Shown here: positions 8,372-15,590 of the stretch, one piece after another
Layout of the letters: each line of letters begins with the position of its first letter
How positions within the stretch are numbered: position 1 is the first letter of the stretch
DNA from: Variovorax paradoxus
Lineage (GTDB): Bacteria > Pseudomonadota > Gammaproteobacteria > Burkholderiales > Burkholderiaceae_C
DNA length: 64,000 nucleotides
NCBI RefSeq assembly: GCF_009498455.1
Contig: NZ_CP045644.1
Coordinates: 3,475,001 to 3,539,000, forward strand
Direction: 5' to 3'
The notes under the pieces: generated by a model
What the model was told of the DNA's origin: nothing
Seen by the model: only the letters and a program-made list of their open reading frames with translations
Databases searched by the model: none
Program-made: the position numbers and the translations under genes

Positions 8372-8941
8372 ATGACGACGACAGAGGCGAACTCCCCGAC
8401 CGTGATCGTGCTGGCCTCGGGCCGCGGCGAGCGCTTCATCGCAGCCGGCGGCACGGGCTCGAAGCTGAAGGCACTGCTCGCGGGCAAGCCGGTGCTCGAG
8501 CGCACGCTCGATGCGGTGCGCGCCAGCGGCCTGCCGTGGCGGTTGGAAGACGCGGGTCACCCCGGCATGGGCGACTCGATTGCCGCCGCCGTGCGCGCCA
8601 CGCCCCATGCGGCGGGCTGGCTGATCCTGCCGGGCGACTTGCCGCTGGTGCAGCCCGCCACGCTGCGCGCAGTGGCCGCCGCGCTCGGTGGGCGCGTGAA
8701 TGCCGTGCAGCCGCAGTACCGGGGCGAGCGCGGGCACCCGGTGGGTTTTGCGGCAGGCTGCTGGGCGCAGCTGGCGGCGCTGGAGGGGAATCTTGGCGCA
8801 TCGCCCGTGCTGCGGGCGATGCGCGCGATCGATTCGGTCGTCGATCTGGCGGTGGACGATGCCGGCGTCGTGACCGACATCGACACGCCCGAGGCGCTGG
8901 CGCGGGCCGAGGTGCTCTGGCAGGCGCGCGCGGGCGCCTGA
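8372..8941 (+). CDS. MobA-like nucleotidyltransferase family protein
   Basis: 189 residues. The glycine-rich NTP-binding start is [12 protein letters not shown] (about 11-22), with [19 protein letters not shown] after it, the metal-binding PGDLP (about 90-94), RGHPVGF and a closing [10 protein letters not shown]. These are hallmarks of the MobA-like NTP transferase group (MocA/YgfJ-type, cytidylyl or guanylyl transfer to molybdopterin). No molybdoenzyme gene is nearby, so its exact substrate is open. It starts 29 bases from the divergent pdxH. Confidence 0.8.
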   Translation: MTTTEANSPTVIVLASGRGERFIAAGGTGSKLKALLAGKPVLERTLDAVRASGLPWRLEDAGHPGMGDSIAAAVRATPHAAGWLILPGDLPLVQPATLRAVAAALGGRVNAVQPQYRGERGHPVGFAAGCWAQLAALEGNLGASPVLRAMRAIDSVVDLAVDDAGVVTDIDTPEALARAEVLWQARAGA

Positions 8942-8986
8942 TCGTCATGTCTTCCTGGAACGCTCAGGTCCCGCCGTGACAGGACG

Positions 8987-11095
8987 CTAGATCACCAATT
9001 GCAGCTCGGCCTGCCCCACCAGTTTCTTGAACCGGCTCCGGTCCTTGGTGCGAACCGCGCCGACCGCGTAGTAGTCGCCCAGGCTCTGTAACTCATACAG
9101 GGCGTAACCGTGCGGGGCGAGATGCTTGCGCGCTGCGTCCAGGCCCTCGGTGATGTCATCGCCGTTGTCCAGCGGTTCCCATTGGAAGCCGTCCCAGGCA
9201 TTGCCTGGGACGGGGAGGTCCAGCGACCTGACCGCGTCGCCGTCTTTCCAGTCGAAGGTTGTGAAGAGGGGCGAACCGCTGGTTACCGCGTAAACGAACC
9301 CCTCCTTGGGGTTGTCCACGCCCCACAGCAAGATGTTGAGGGCGTCGGGAGCGGCTTCGGGCGCCATCGCCGCGCGCAGCTGGTCGAGCAGCGTCTGCAG
9401 CGCCGCCTGGCTCGCTGCCCTGTCCCCAAGCCAGACGCATCCGATCAGGTCCACCAGCCAGCCCCGGCCTGTGGCTGCTTCGTCGCAGATCGCCTGCAGG
9501 GAGGTATCTGCGACTGACTTTTTGCGCCGCGCATTGTGGCTGCGGCCTTCCCGGCGTGCTTCGTGGAACTCGGCCCGGGTCATGCCGGTGCGTTCGAGAA
9601 CCTGCCCGTCGAAATCGACCCACTGAACCTGCGCATCCGGGCCGTCCTCGTTCAGGGTCAGCAGGCGATCGCCTTCGACGATCGGGTTGCCTGTGTCCGT
9701 CCAGAAGTGCATGGCGGTGCTCACCGGTCGGCCGTCGGTGTCGTAGAGCATGAGCTGCATGGGCGCAAAGTCGAGGCCGATGAAACGGTTGCGCCCGTAG
9801 ACCTTGGGCGGCGCGTCGCGGTTGCCGCGCGCGATGTGCCCGTGCTTGCACGGGATCAGTTCCCGGCCATCGAGGGCGACCACGCCTTCGCGTCCCTTCG
9901 AATCCGCCACCACGGCCCAGCGTTTGCGCGTGTCGAAGTTTCTGACGGCCTCGTAGCGGTGAGGCACGAGGATGCGCGCGTCGTCGGCGCTCGCAACGGC
10001 CGAGCGCTCTTGTGCATCGTTCAGACGTAGCAAGCCGTCGTCGCCCTGGTAAGCCGAGGTCACGCCGGTGTGCAGGATTTCCCCGGTGCTGATGCGCACC
10101 AACTGTCCGCCCGGCGCCGGTTCGCCGGGAAATTCGGCCCACAGCAAGTCTTCAGCGACGACGTCTGCGTAGCCCAGGCTGCCGACGGGATAGCGCCAGA
10201 CGCCGTTGCGGTCCATCAGTCCGCTGGCGACGGAAGGAAGCGCACTTTTCTTTTTCGTCTCGGCCGTGTCGTCGCGCAGGGCAATCACCCATGGGCCGCT
10301 CGCGCGCCCCCGATAGACGGAGGTCGCTCCCGCTTCGAAAGGGAGCAGCCAGCGGCCGTAGGGCGTGACCAAACCAACCGGTGGACGGCGCTTCGCTTCG
10401 GCGCGCTTGTTCTTGCTGCCGTTCGCGTCACTGGGTGGGTGCACCACATAGGCGGCCAGGTCCGGTCGCCAGTCGTCCACCGTCAGGGCCTGAAGAAAGG
10501 GCGCGCGTTCGTCTTCCGTCTCGTACGCGACCGCCCACAGCCGGGCAATCACCTGGTCGGACCACCAGCCCCACTGTCGGCGCCAATCCGACACCAGTGG
10601 GCGAAGCACCTCGGGCAACTCGGCTTCAGCGGTGCAGGGCGCGGGTGCTCCCTCGGGCTGCAAGGCAGCCACCAGCGCGGCACTGTCGGCCTGCAGTTGG
10701 TCCAGGTGCGTGCCGAATGCCTCTGCGTTGCTGCTGTCCCAGGCGAGGTCGATCGTGTCGAGCACGAGCCACGGATGGGGACTGCCGTCCAGCGCGGCCT
10801 GGATGCGGTCCATCTCGGTGTGCGCTTCCATGGGCAACAGGGCCGCCGTGAAGGCACGAAACCGTTGCCAACGGGCTCGCGCGTCCTTCATGGGCGCGGC
10901 CAGCAGCACCTGTGCATCGTCGCAGTTGCCGATGGCGGAGGAGGCCCGTTGGCCCTCGCCCACCAGCAGCAAGAAAAGGGCCGGGACCGCATCGAACCAT
11001 TCGGCGAGCCCGGCCACATCACCGGCTTCTTCGTCGAGGGGGCGCGCGTGATCGGGGAATTCGTGGAGAGAAAAGAGGACGCTGGCGTTTGGCAT
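8987..11095 (-). CDS. Large WG-repeat-like protein of unknown function
   Basis: 702 residues from the ATG at 11095 (MPNASVLFSLHEF). No signal peptide or membrane helix is evident, so it is probably cytoplasmic. The middle (about 220-500) has degenerate WG-like units (GLMDRNGVWRYPVGSLGYAD, then EGVVALDGRELIPCKHGH, LMLYDTDGRPVSTAM), each a Gly-x-Asp-Gly turn with aromatic strands. The last 150 residues (NILLWGVDNPKEGF, TEGLDAARKHLAPHGYALYE) look like a separate compact domain, possibly DUF6630-like. No operon neighbours. I do not recognise a function. Confidence 0.7.
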   Translation of the reverse strand: MPNASVLFSLHEFPDHARPLDEEAGDVAGLAEWFDAVPALFLLLVGEGQRASSAIGNCDDAQVLLAAPMKDARARWQRFRAFTAALLPMEAHTEMDRIQAALDGSPHPWLVLDTIDLAWDSSNAEAFGTHLDQLQADSAALVAALQPEGAPAPCTAEAELPEVLRPLVSDWRRQWGWWSDQVIARLWAVAYETEDERAPFLQALTVDDWRPDLAAYVVHPPSDANGSKNKRAEAKRRPPVGLVTPYGRWLLPFEAGATSVYRGRASGPWVIALRDDTAETKKKSALPSVASGLMDRNGVWRYPVGSLGYADVVAEDLLWAEFPGEPAPGGQLVRISTGEILHTGVTSAYQGDDGLLRLNDAQERSAVASADDARILVPHRYEAVRNFDTRKRWAVVADSKGREGVVALDGRELIPCKHGHIARGNRDAPPKVYGRNRFIGLDFAPMQLMLYDTDGRPVSTAMHFWTDTGNPIVEGDRLLTLNEDGPDAQVQWVDFDGQVLERTGMTRAEFHEARREGRSHNARRKKSVADTSLQAICDEAATGRGWLVDLIGCVWLGDRAASQAALQTLLDQLRAAMAPEAAPDALNILLWGVDNPKEGFVYAVTSGSPLFTTFDWKDGDAVRSLDLPVPGNAWDGFQWEPLDNGDDITEGLDAARKHLAPHGYALYELQSLGDYYAVGAVRTKDRSRFKKLVGQAELQLVI

Positions 11096-11204
11096 CGCGA
11101 TGACTGTAGACGGTACCGGCGGGGCCATGCCGGTGGTCGGCCTGCCCCCTCAGGCCAGCTTCATGTCCTTGCGAACGCCCGGGCCTGGAGAGCTGGGCGG
11201 ACGA

Positions 11205-11236
11205 CCCGCAAGCAATGCGGACCCGATGCTTGCGGG
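11205..11236. repeat. Hairpin in the gap upstream of the WG-repeat gene
   Basis: CCCGCAAGC (11205-11213) and GCTTGCGGG (11228-11236) form a perfect nine-pair stem with a 14-base loop. It has no T-run on either strand, so it is not a clear intrinsic terminator. It lies between sodC's end and the WG-repeat gene's start, in a 196-base stretch that otherwise shows no gene. Confidence 0.35.
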
Positions 11237-11291
11237 CGGTCCCCGACTGTCTCCGAGCTTTTCATTTGCACAGGAGACGTTGAACAGGTTC

Positions 11292-11831
11292 TCAGCCCTT
11301 GGGGATCACGGCGCAGAGCACGCGCGGGCCCGAGTTGCCGGCGGGTTGCGTCGTGAAGTCGTCGCGGTCGCGGTGCACCACCAGGGCGCGGCCGCGCACG
11401 TTGTTGGCGGCGCCGTCGGTCAGCGAGATCGCGTGGTTGTCGACGCTGAAACGCGCCACGCCGCGGGCATCGGCCACGAGGCTGGGCAGCTCGCCGGCAT
11501 GGCTGCCGGGAGCGGAGAACTTGCCGTGCGTGCCGCCGGCCGGGTTGAAGTGGCCGCCCGAGGCGTTGCCGTTGTCGCCGCAGTCGCCCTTTTCGTGGAT
11601 GTGGAAGCCGTGCTCGCTGCCCGGCGCCAGGCCGCGCACTTCGCCGGACACGCGCACGCCGTGGTCGAGGGCGGCGAGCGTCACCGAGCCGCGCGCGGGG
11701 TTGGGCGTGACGGCGGCGGTCGGCGTCAGCTCGACCGTGGTGCTCGGCTTGCCGCCCATGCTGCCGCAGGCGGCGAGCACGGCGGTGGCGAGGAGGGCGG
11801 TGCCGGTGGCGAGAAGACGGCGATGGGTCAT
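11292..11831 (-). CDS. sodC: Cu/Zn superoxide dismutase, lipoprotein form
   Basis: 179 residues. A lipoprotein signal ends VLAAC with Cys22. Copper ligands are in HGFHIHE (74-80), with HFNPAGGTHG (94-103) and His153; the disulfide pair is Cys84/Cys173 and the active-site Arg is Arg170. The enzyme dismutates superoxide in the periplasm. One oddity: the zinc-ligand position usually Asp (H-x-G-D-L) is Glu114 here (HAGELPSL). The start overlaps the stop of the upstream ChaC-like gene (ATGA), so the pair is translationally coupled; AAGGA in that gene's last codons serves as ribosome site. Confidence 0.93.
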   Translation of the reverse strand: MTHRRLLATGTALLATAVLAACGSMGGKPSTTVELTPTAAVTPNPARGSVTLAALDHGVRVSGEVRGLAPGSEHGFHIHEKGDCGDNGNASGGHFNPAGGTHGKFSAPGSHAGELPSLVADARGVARFSVDNHAISLTDGAANNVRGRALVVHRDRDDFTTQPAGNSGPRVLCAVIPKG

Positions 11832-12535
11832 GGTTTTTCCTTGTCGAACGAAACGGAAGATGAGGAGGATGAATTGTCGGAAGACCCCGGAACGTATACC
11901 GGAGCCGGCGGCGCGCCGCAATCAGCCGGTGCCTCGAAAGGGGCATCTTGCGGCGTTTCGGCCATGGCCAGCGCCACCAGCCGGGCCAGTGCCGCGTCGT
12001 GGATCGCGTGGCGTTGCAACTCGAGCAAGGTCTGGCGCGCGTAGTCGAGCGAGCTGCCGTAGCGGCCCACGGCATTCGCGAAGATGTGGCGGTAGCGCTC
12101 GTCGCTGAGCTCGCCCGTGAAGTTGGGGCTGCGCCGCGAGAGCGTGAAGGCCAGCGCGCGCACCGGCCCTTCGGCCGTGCCGCATTGCAGCCACTTGGGG
12201 TCGTACACGCCGGTCGGCATCTCGCGCAGCCAGAGGCGCTTGAGCGTCTCCAGGCCTTCGGCCTTCGGCACGCGGAACACCACGCCCCGGCAGCTGCCGC
12301 CCGAGAGCAGGCCGAACACCAGCCCCGGCGTCTGCACGCTGCCGCGGTTGACCCGGCTCCACATCTTGAGCGCGCGGTGCCAGCCGTGCACCGAGGCCGC
12401 GCGACGTTCCGCAAAACCGAACTCGGGCCGCCAGATCAGCGAGCCGTAGCCGAACAGCCAGAGATCGTCGCGGCCGCCCCAGTCGGCGATCGCGCGTTCC
12501 AGCATCGGCTGCGGGTCGCGCAGCGGACGGGGCAT
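11828..12535 (-). CDS. Gamma-glutamylcyclotransferase, ChaC-like
   Basis: 235 residues from the ATG at 12535. The family's N-terminal motif is present as DLWLFGYGSLIWRPEF (about 22-37), followed by RRAASVHGWHRALKMWS, GLVFGLLSGGSCRGVVFRV and YRHIFANAVGRYGSS. ChaC enzymes cleave glutathione to 5-oxoproline and Cys-Gly. The C-terminus is an unusual serine run (SSDNSSSSSSVSF) whose codons overlap the region preceding sodC. The frame is open further upstream, with GTG options near 12610, but conservation starts after 12535. Confidence 0.85.
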   Translation of the reverse strand: MPRPLRDPQPMLERAIADWGGRDDLWLFGYGSLIWRPEFGFAERRAASVHGWHRALKMWSRVNRGSVQTPGLVFGLLSGGSCRGVVFRVPKAEGLETLKRLWLREMPTGVYDPKWLQCGTAEGPVRALAFTLSRRSPNFTGELSDERYRHIFANAVGRYGSSLDYARQTLLELQRHAIHDAALARLVALAMAETPQDAPFEAPADCGAPPAPVYVPGSSDNSSSSSSVSFDKEKP

Positions 12536-12670
12536 CGGGTCGAGCCCCGGCGGACCGGGGTCCGGCGCGCCGGCTGACACGGGGGTGTCGGGGGCGGCGC
12601 CTACAATTTCGTGATCATGGTTCACCGCACCATTATTTACCGACCCCTTTCCTACGGAGATCGCGCTTCC

Positions 12671-13222
12671 ATGAACAACGACGACAGCCAGCAGAATTTC
12701 GCCCTCGGCTTTTTGGTGGCATTGATCGCGCTCGTGATCATGTTCGTGATCGGCGTCGCCTTCTGGCACAAGGGCCTGGGTGCCGCGACCGTGCAGGCGA
12801 AGCCTGCCGTGGCGGCCTCTGCGGCGGCCGCGCCGGGCGGCGCGGTGCAGGTGACCGAAGTCACCGAGACCGTCACCGTGGTGATCCCCGACGGCGCCAG
12901 CATCCGCGTGGCGGGCGACGTGGTGAACTTCTACTTCGCGACCGGCAGCGCCGACCTCGCACCGGGTGCCGCCGAGGCGCTGGCCGTGGTCATCAAGGGC
13001 GTCGAGGGCGGCCGCAAGGCGGTGGTCTCGGGCTTCCACGATGCCACCGGTGACGCCGCCATCAACGAGGAGCTCGCCAAGAAGCGTGCCCAGATGGTGC
13101 GCGAGGTGCTCGCGGGCCTGGGCGTGCCGGCGGAGAAGATCGACCTGCAGAAGCCCGCCGTCACCGCCGGCTCGGGCAACAACGCCGAGGCGCGCCGCGT
13201 CGAAGTGAAGCTGGTGGACTGA
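12671..13222 (+). CDS. OmpA-family protein with N-terminal membrane anchor
   Basis: 183 residues. A single hydrophobic helix (about 11-31) anchors an Ala-rich linker and an OmpA-like domain (VNFYFATGSADLAPGAAEAL, VVSGFHDATGDAAINEELAKKRA, ARRVEVKLVD), which normally binds peptidoglycan diaminopimelate. The first part (about 60-80) has a BON/phospholipid-binding-like strand pattern before the OmpA domain. The ATG at 12671 follows ACGGAGA at about 12654-12660. It diverges from the ChaC-like gene and ends at a clear terminator. Confidence 0.85.
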   Translation: MNNDDSQQNFALGFLVALIALVIMFVIGVAFWHKGLGAATVQAKPAVAASAAAAPGGAVQVTEVTETVTVVIPDGASIRVAGDVVNFYFATGSADLAPGAAEALAVVIKGVEGGRKAVVSGFHDATGDAAINEELAKKRAQMVREVLAGLGVPAEKIDLQKPAVTAGSGNNAEARRVEVKLVD

Positions 13223-13241
13223 GCGCCCCTGCGCATCCAGC

Positions 13242-13266
13242 AAAGCCCGGCTTGCCCGGGCTTTTT
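13242..13266 (+). terminator. Intrinsic terminator after the OmpA-like gene
   Basis: AGCCCGG (13244-13250) pairs with CCGGGCT (13256-13262), with flanking A-T pairs and a T-run to 13266. It lies 20 bases after the stop of the OmpA-like gene and would also partly serve the convergent LacI-family gene, which ends at 13275. Confidence 0.85.
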
Positions 13267-13274
13267 CATGCGCC

Positions 13275-14303
13275 TCAGGTGCTGCCGCGCACGATCAGTT
13301 CGTAGTCCAACTCGATGCAGCCGGGCTGCGCGAGCGTGCCGCGCATCAGGCCCAGCAGCATCTCGGCGCCGGCCCGGCCGACCTCGCTGCGCGGTGTGCG
13401 CATGGTGGTCAGCGGCGGCACCATCTGGTCGCTGCCGGCCAGGTCGTTGAAGCCGGCGATGGCGATGCGTCCGGGCACCGGCACCTGCAGCCGGTTGGCC
13501 GCCAGCAGCCCGCCCTGCGCGATGTCGTCGTTGCAGAAGAAGATGGCATCGACGTCCGGCATGCGCTGCAGCATCTCCTCGAAGAGGCGCGCGCCCAGCG
13601 CGATCGACGAGCGCTCGGGGCTGAGCATTTCCAGCCGCGCGTCGTACAGGCCCGCCTCGCGCAGGCAGCGGCGGTAGCCCTCGGCGCGCTGCAGCACGCG
13701 CGGATCGAGCTGCGCGCCGCAGAAGGCGATGCTGCGGTGCCCGCGTTCCAGCAGATGGCGCGTGACGGCGGCGCCCGCGTCCACCTGCGAAAAGCCCACG
13801 CAGGCCACGCCCGGCGCGGTGCTGGTTTCCATCAGGTGCACGCAGGGCACGCCGCTGTGCGCGATGAGCTGGCGTGCCGCCTCGCTGCGGTCGAAACCGG
13901 TCACCAGCAGGCCCGCGGGGCGGTGGGGGAGGTAGGTGCGCAGCAGCAGTTCCTCTTCGGCGCTGTCGTAGTGCGTCACGCCGATGAAGGGCTGGTAGCC
14001 GACGGGAAAGAGTGTGCGGTGCACGGCTTCCAGCAGGTCGACGAACAAGGTGTTGGACAGCATCGGCACCAGCACCAGCACCTGGCTGCTGCGCTGCGAC
14101 GCCAGGGCGCGGGCGGCGGGGTCGGGCACGTAGCCCAGGCGCTCGGCCGCCTCACGCACGCGCAGGGTCAGCACCGGGTCGACGCCGCGCTCGCCGCGCA
14201 GGGCGCGTGAGACGGTGATCGGGCTGACGGACGCGGCGCGCGCCACGTCGTCGAGGGTGATGCGGCCACTGGAGCGGCGGGTGCGGCGGGGCGCGTCGGT
14301 CAA
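13275..14303 (-). CDS. LacI-family regulator of the gluconate block (GntR-like)
   Basis: 342 residues. The helix-turn-helix and hinge helix read ITLDDVARAASVSPITVSR then ALRGERGV (about 15-42), followed by a periplasmic-binding-protein-like effector domain (VLVLVPMLSNTLFVDLLEAV, FFCNDDIAQGGLLAA, IAIAGFNDLAGSDQMVPPLT). The last pattern is typical of gluconate regulators (E. coli GntR/IdnR type). The only in-frame start before the DNA-binding domain is a TTG at 14303; no ATG or GTG fits. It is divergent from gntK-TRAP-edd-eda, and palindromes lie in the shared region, so it probably represses both, with relief by gluconate or a phosphorylated derivative (inference). Confidence 0.88.
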   Translation of the reverse strand: MTDAPRRTRRSSGRITLDDVARAASVSPITVSRALRGERGVDPVLTLRVREAAERLGYVPDPAARALASQRSSQVLVLVPMLSNTLFVDLLEAVHRTLFPVGYQPFIGVTHYDSAEEELLLRTYLPHRPAGLLVTGFDRSEAARQLIAHSGVPCVHLMETSTAPGVACVGFSQVDAGAAVTRHLLERGHRSIAFCGAQLDPRVLQRAEGYRRCLREAGLYDARLEMLSPERSSIALGARLFEEMLQRMPDVDAIFFCNDDIAQGGLLAANRLQVPVPGRIAIAGFNDLAGSDQMVPPLTTMRTPRSEVGRAGAEMLLGLMRGTLAQPGCIELDYELIVRGST

Positions 14304-14341
14304 GGGTAAATCCGGAGAAAGGTGAATCTCATTGTTCTATA

Positions 14342-14355
14342 GGATAGCGCTATCC
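14342..14355. promoter_or_regulatory. Operator O1: perfect 14-bp palindrome
   Basis: GGATAGCGCTATCC is a perfect palindrome with a central CG, the hallmark of LacI-family operators. It lies 39 bases upstream of the regulator's start and 132 bases before gntK. A second related site is at 14489-14502. Confidence 0.65.
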
Positions 14356-14449
14356 ATCAAAGGGTTAACAAGTAGTTTGCGACTGCAAATGAGGTGCAGG
14401 GCAGCCGTTTCCCCTCTGAGCGACAATGGAAGAGAACCCCGATTGCCCT

Positions 14450-14478
14450 GGCCCGAGCCTCCGCCCGGGCCTTTTTTT
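14450..14478 (+). terminator. Intrinsic terminator in the gntK leader
   Basis: GGCCCG (14450-14455) pairs with CGGGCC (14466-14471) and is followed by seven T (14472-14478). It ends only eight bases before the gntK start at 14487, so any transcript starting near O1 meets it before the operon. It could be an attenuator, or the end of a short leader RNA. Confidence 0.6.
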
Positions 14479-14486
14479 GATTTCCA

Positions 14487-15059
14487 ATGGACAGCGCTAT
14501 CTCAAAATTTCAACCGCAGGCCCTCGTGGTCATGGGCGTGTCCGGATGCGGCAAGTCGAGCGTCGGGGCGGCCTGTGCCGAGGCGCTGGGCTGGACGCTG
14601 CACGAGGGCGATGCGTACCACGCGCCCGAAAGCGTCGCCAAGATGCGCGCGGGCACGCCGCTCACCGACGACGACCGCGCCGGCTGGCTCGACCGGCTGG
14701 CCGACCTGCTGGCGTCCCCGCCTGAAGGCGCTGGCCGGGTGCTGACCTGCTCCGCGCTGCGCAAGCGCTACCGCGACCGGCTGCGCCAGGCGGTGCCGCG
14801 CCTGGGCTTCGTGTTCCTGTCGCTGGACTACAAAGAGGCGCTGGCGCGCGTGCAGTCGCGCGCGGGCCATTTCTTCTCGCCGGCGCTGGTCGCGAACCAG
14901 TTCGCCACGCTCGAATCGCCGGTGGGCGAGCCGGGTGTGCTGGTGCTCGACGCCACGCAGCCCATGGCCGACCTGGTGGCCGCCGTCGTCGCCTGGGCCG
15001 CCGCACCTGCTTCCGCTTCAACCACAGGGCGCGACACGCCGCCCGGAGACATCGCATGA
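14487..15059 (+). CDS. gntK: Gluconokinase
   Basis: 190 residues. The Walker A motif GVSGCGKS is at residues 17-24, followed by the family's EGDAYHAPESVAKMRAGTPL and DDDRAGWLDRLADLL, then TCSALRKRYRDRLR, all diagnostic for the GntK group. It phosphorylates gluconate to 6-phosphogluconate in the cytoplasm. Its stop overlaps the TRAP small-subunit start (ATGA at 15056-15059), tying kinase and transporter. The first codons overlap operator-like site O2 and the gene sits directly after a leader terminator. Confidence 0.93.
   Translation: MDSAISKFQPQALVVMGVSGCGKSSVGAACAEALGWTLHEGDAYHAPESVAKMRAGTPLTDDDRAGWLDRLADLLASPPEGAGRVLTCSALRKRYRDRLRQAVPRLGFVFLSLDYKEALARVQSRAGHFFSPALVANQFATLESPVGEPGVLVLDATQPMADLVAAVVAWAAAPASASTTGRDTPPGDIA
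14489..14502. promoter_or_regulatory. Operator-like site O2 inside the start of gntK
   Basis: GGACAGCGCTATCT differs from O1 at two of 14 positions and keeps the central AGCGCTAT. It overlaps the gntK start codon and codons 2-5. The distance between the O1 and O2 centres is 147 bases, close to 14 helical turns, which would permit repression by looping (inference). Confidence 0.5.
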
Positions 15060-15580
15060 GCCACTCTCCCCAATCTCCCTCGACACCGCCGGTGCGGCGC
15101 AAGCCGGCGCTCCAGCGCCTGGCCGAACTCTTCATGGTCGTGGCGCTGGCCGGCATGGTCGTCGCGGTCTTCGTGAACGTCGTGCTGCGCTACGTGTTCG
15201 CCACCAGCATCGTGTCGTACGAGGAAATCTCGCGCCTGCTGTTCGTCTGGCTGGTGGCCGTGGGCACCATCGTCGCGGCCTTCGAGGGCAAGCACCTGGG
15301 CTTCGACATGCTGACCTCGCGCCTGAAGGGCGGCCCGCGCAAGGGCCTGTTCTGGGTGAGCCAGTTGCTGGTGGCCGGGTGCATGGTGCTGCTGCTGAAG
15401 GGCGCGTGGGCGCAGGTGGTGGCCGGCATGGAAAGCTTCAGCACGGTGCTGGGCTATCCGCTGGCGCTTGGCGCCGCGGCCACGCTGGTGCTGGCCGTGG
15501 GCCTGCTGGTGGCGCTGGTGTTCGACCTCGTGCGCGGCGAGCCGCCGGCGAACGCGGGCGCCGCGGGCGACATCGAGTGA
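15056..15580 (+). CDS. TRAP transporter small permease (DctQ type)
   Basis: 174 residues with four hydrophobic helices, the DctQ arrangement. The first helix region contains VVALAGMVVAVFVNVVLRYV and then SYEEISRLLFVWLVAVGT, the usual small-subunit pattern. With the large subunit and the binding protein downstream it forms a sodium-driven tripartite carboxylate importer. The setting (gluconokinase before, Edd/Eda after) argues for gluconate or a related aldonate. It starts inside the gntK stop codon. Confidence 0.92.
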   Translation: MSHSPQSPSTPPVRRKPALQRLAELFMVVALAGMVVAVFVNVVLRYVFATSIVSYEEISRLLFVWLVAVGTIVAAFEGKHLGFDMLTSRLKGGPRKGLFWVSQLLVAGCMVLLLKGAWAQVVAGMESFSTVLGYPLALGAAATLVLAVGLLVALVFDLVRGEPPANAGAAGDIE

Positions 15581-15590
15581 GGACGGCCCC

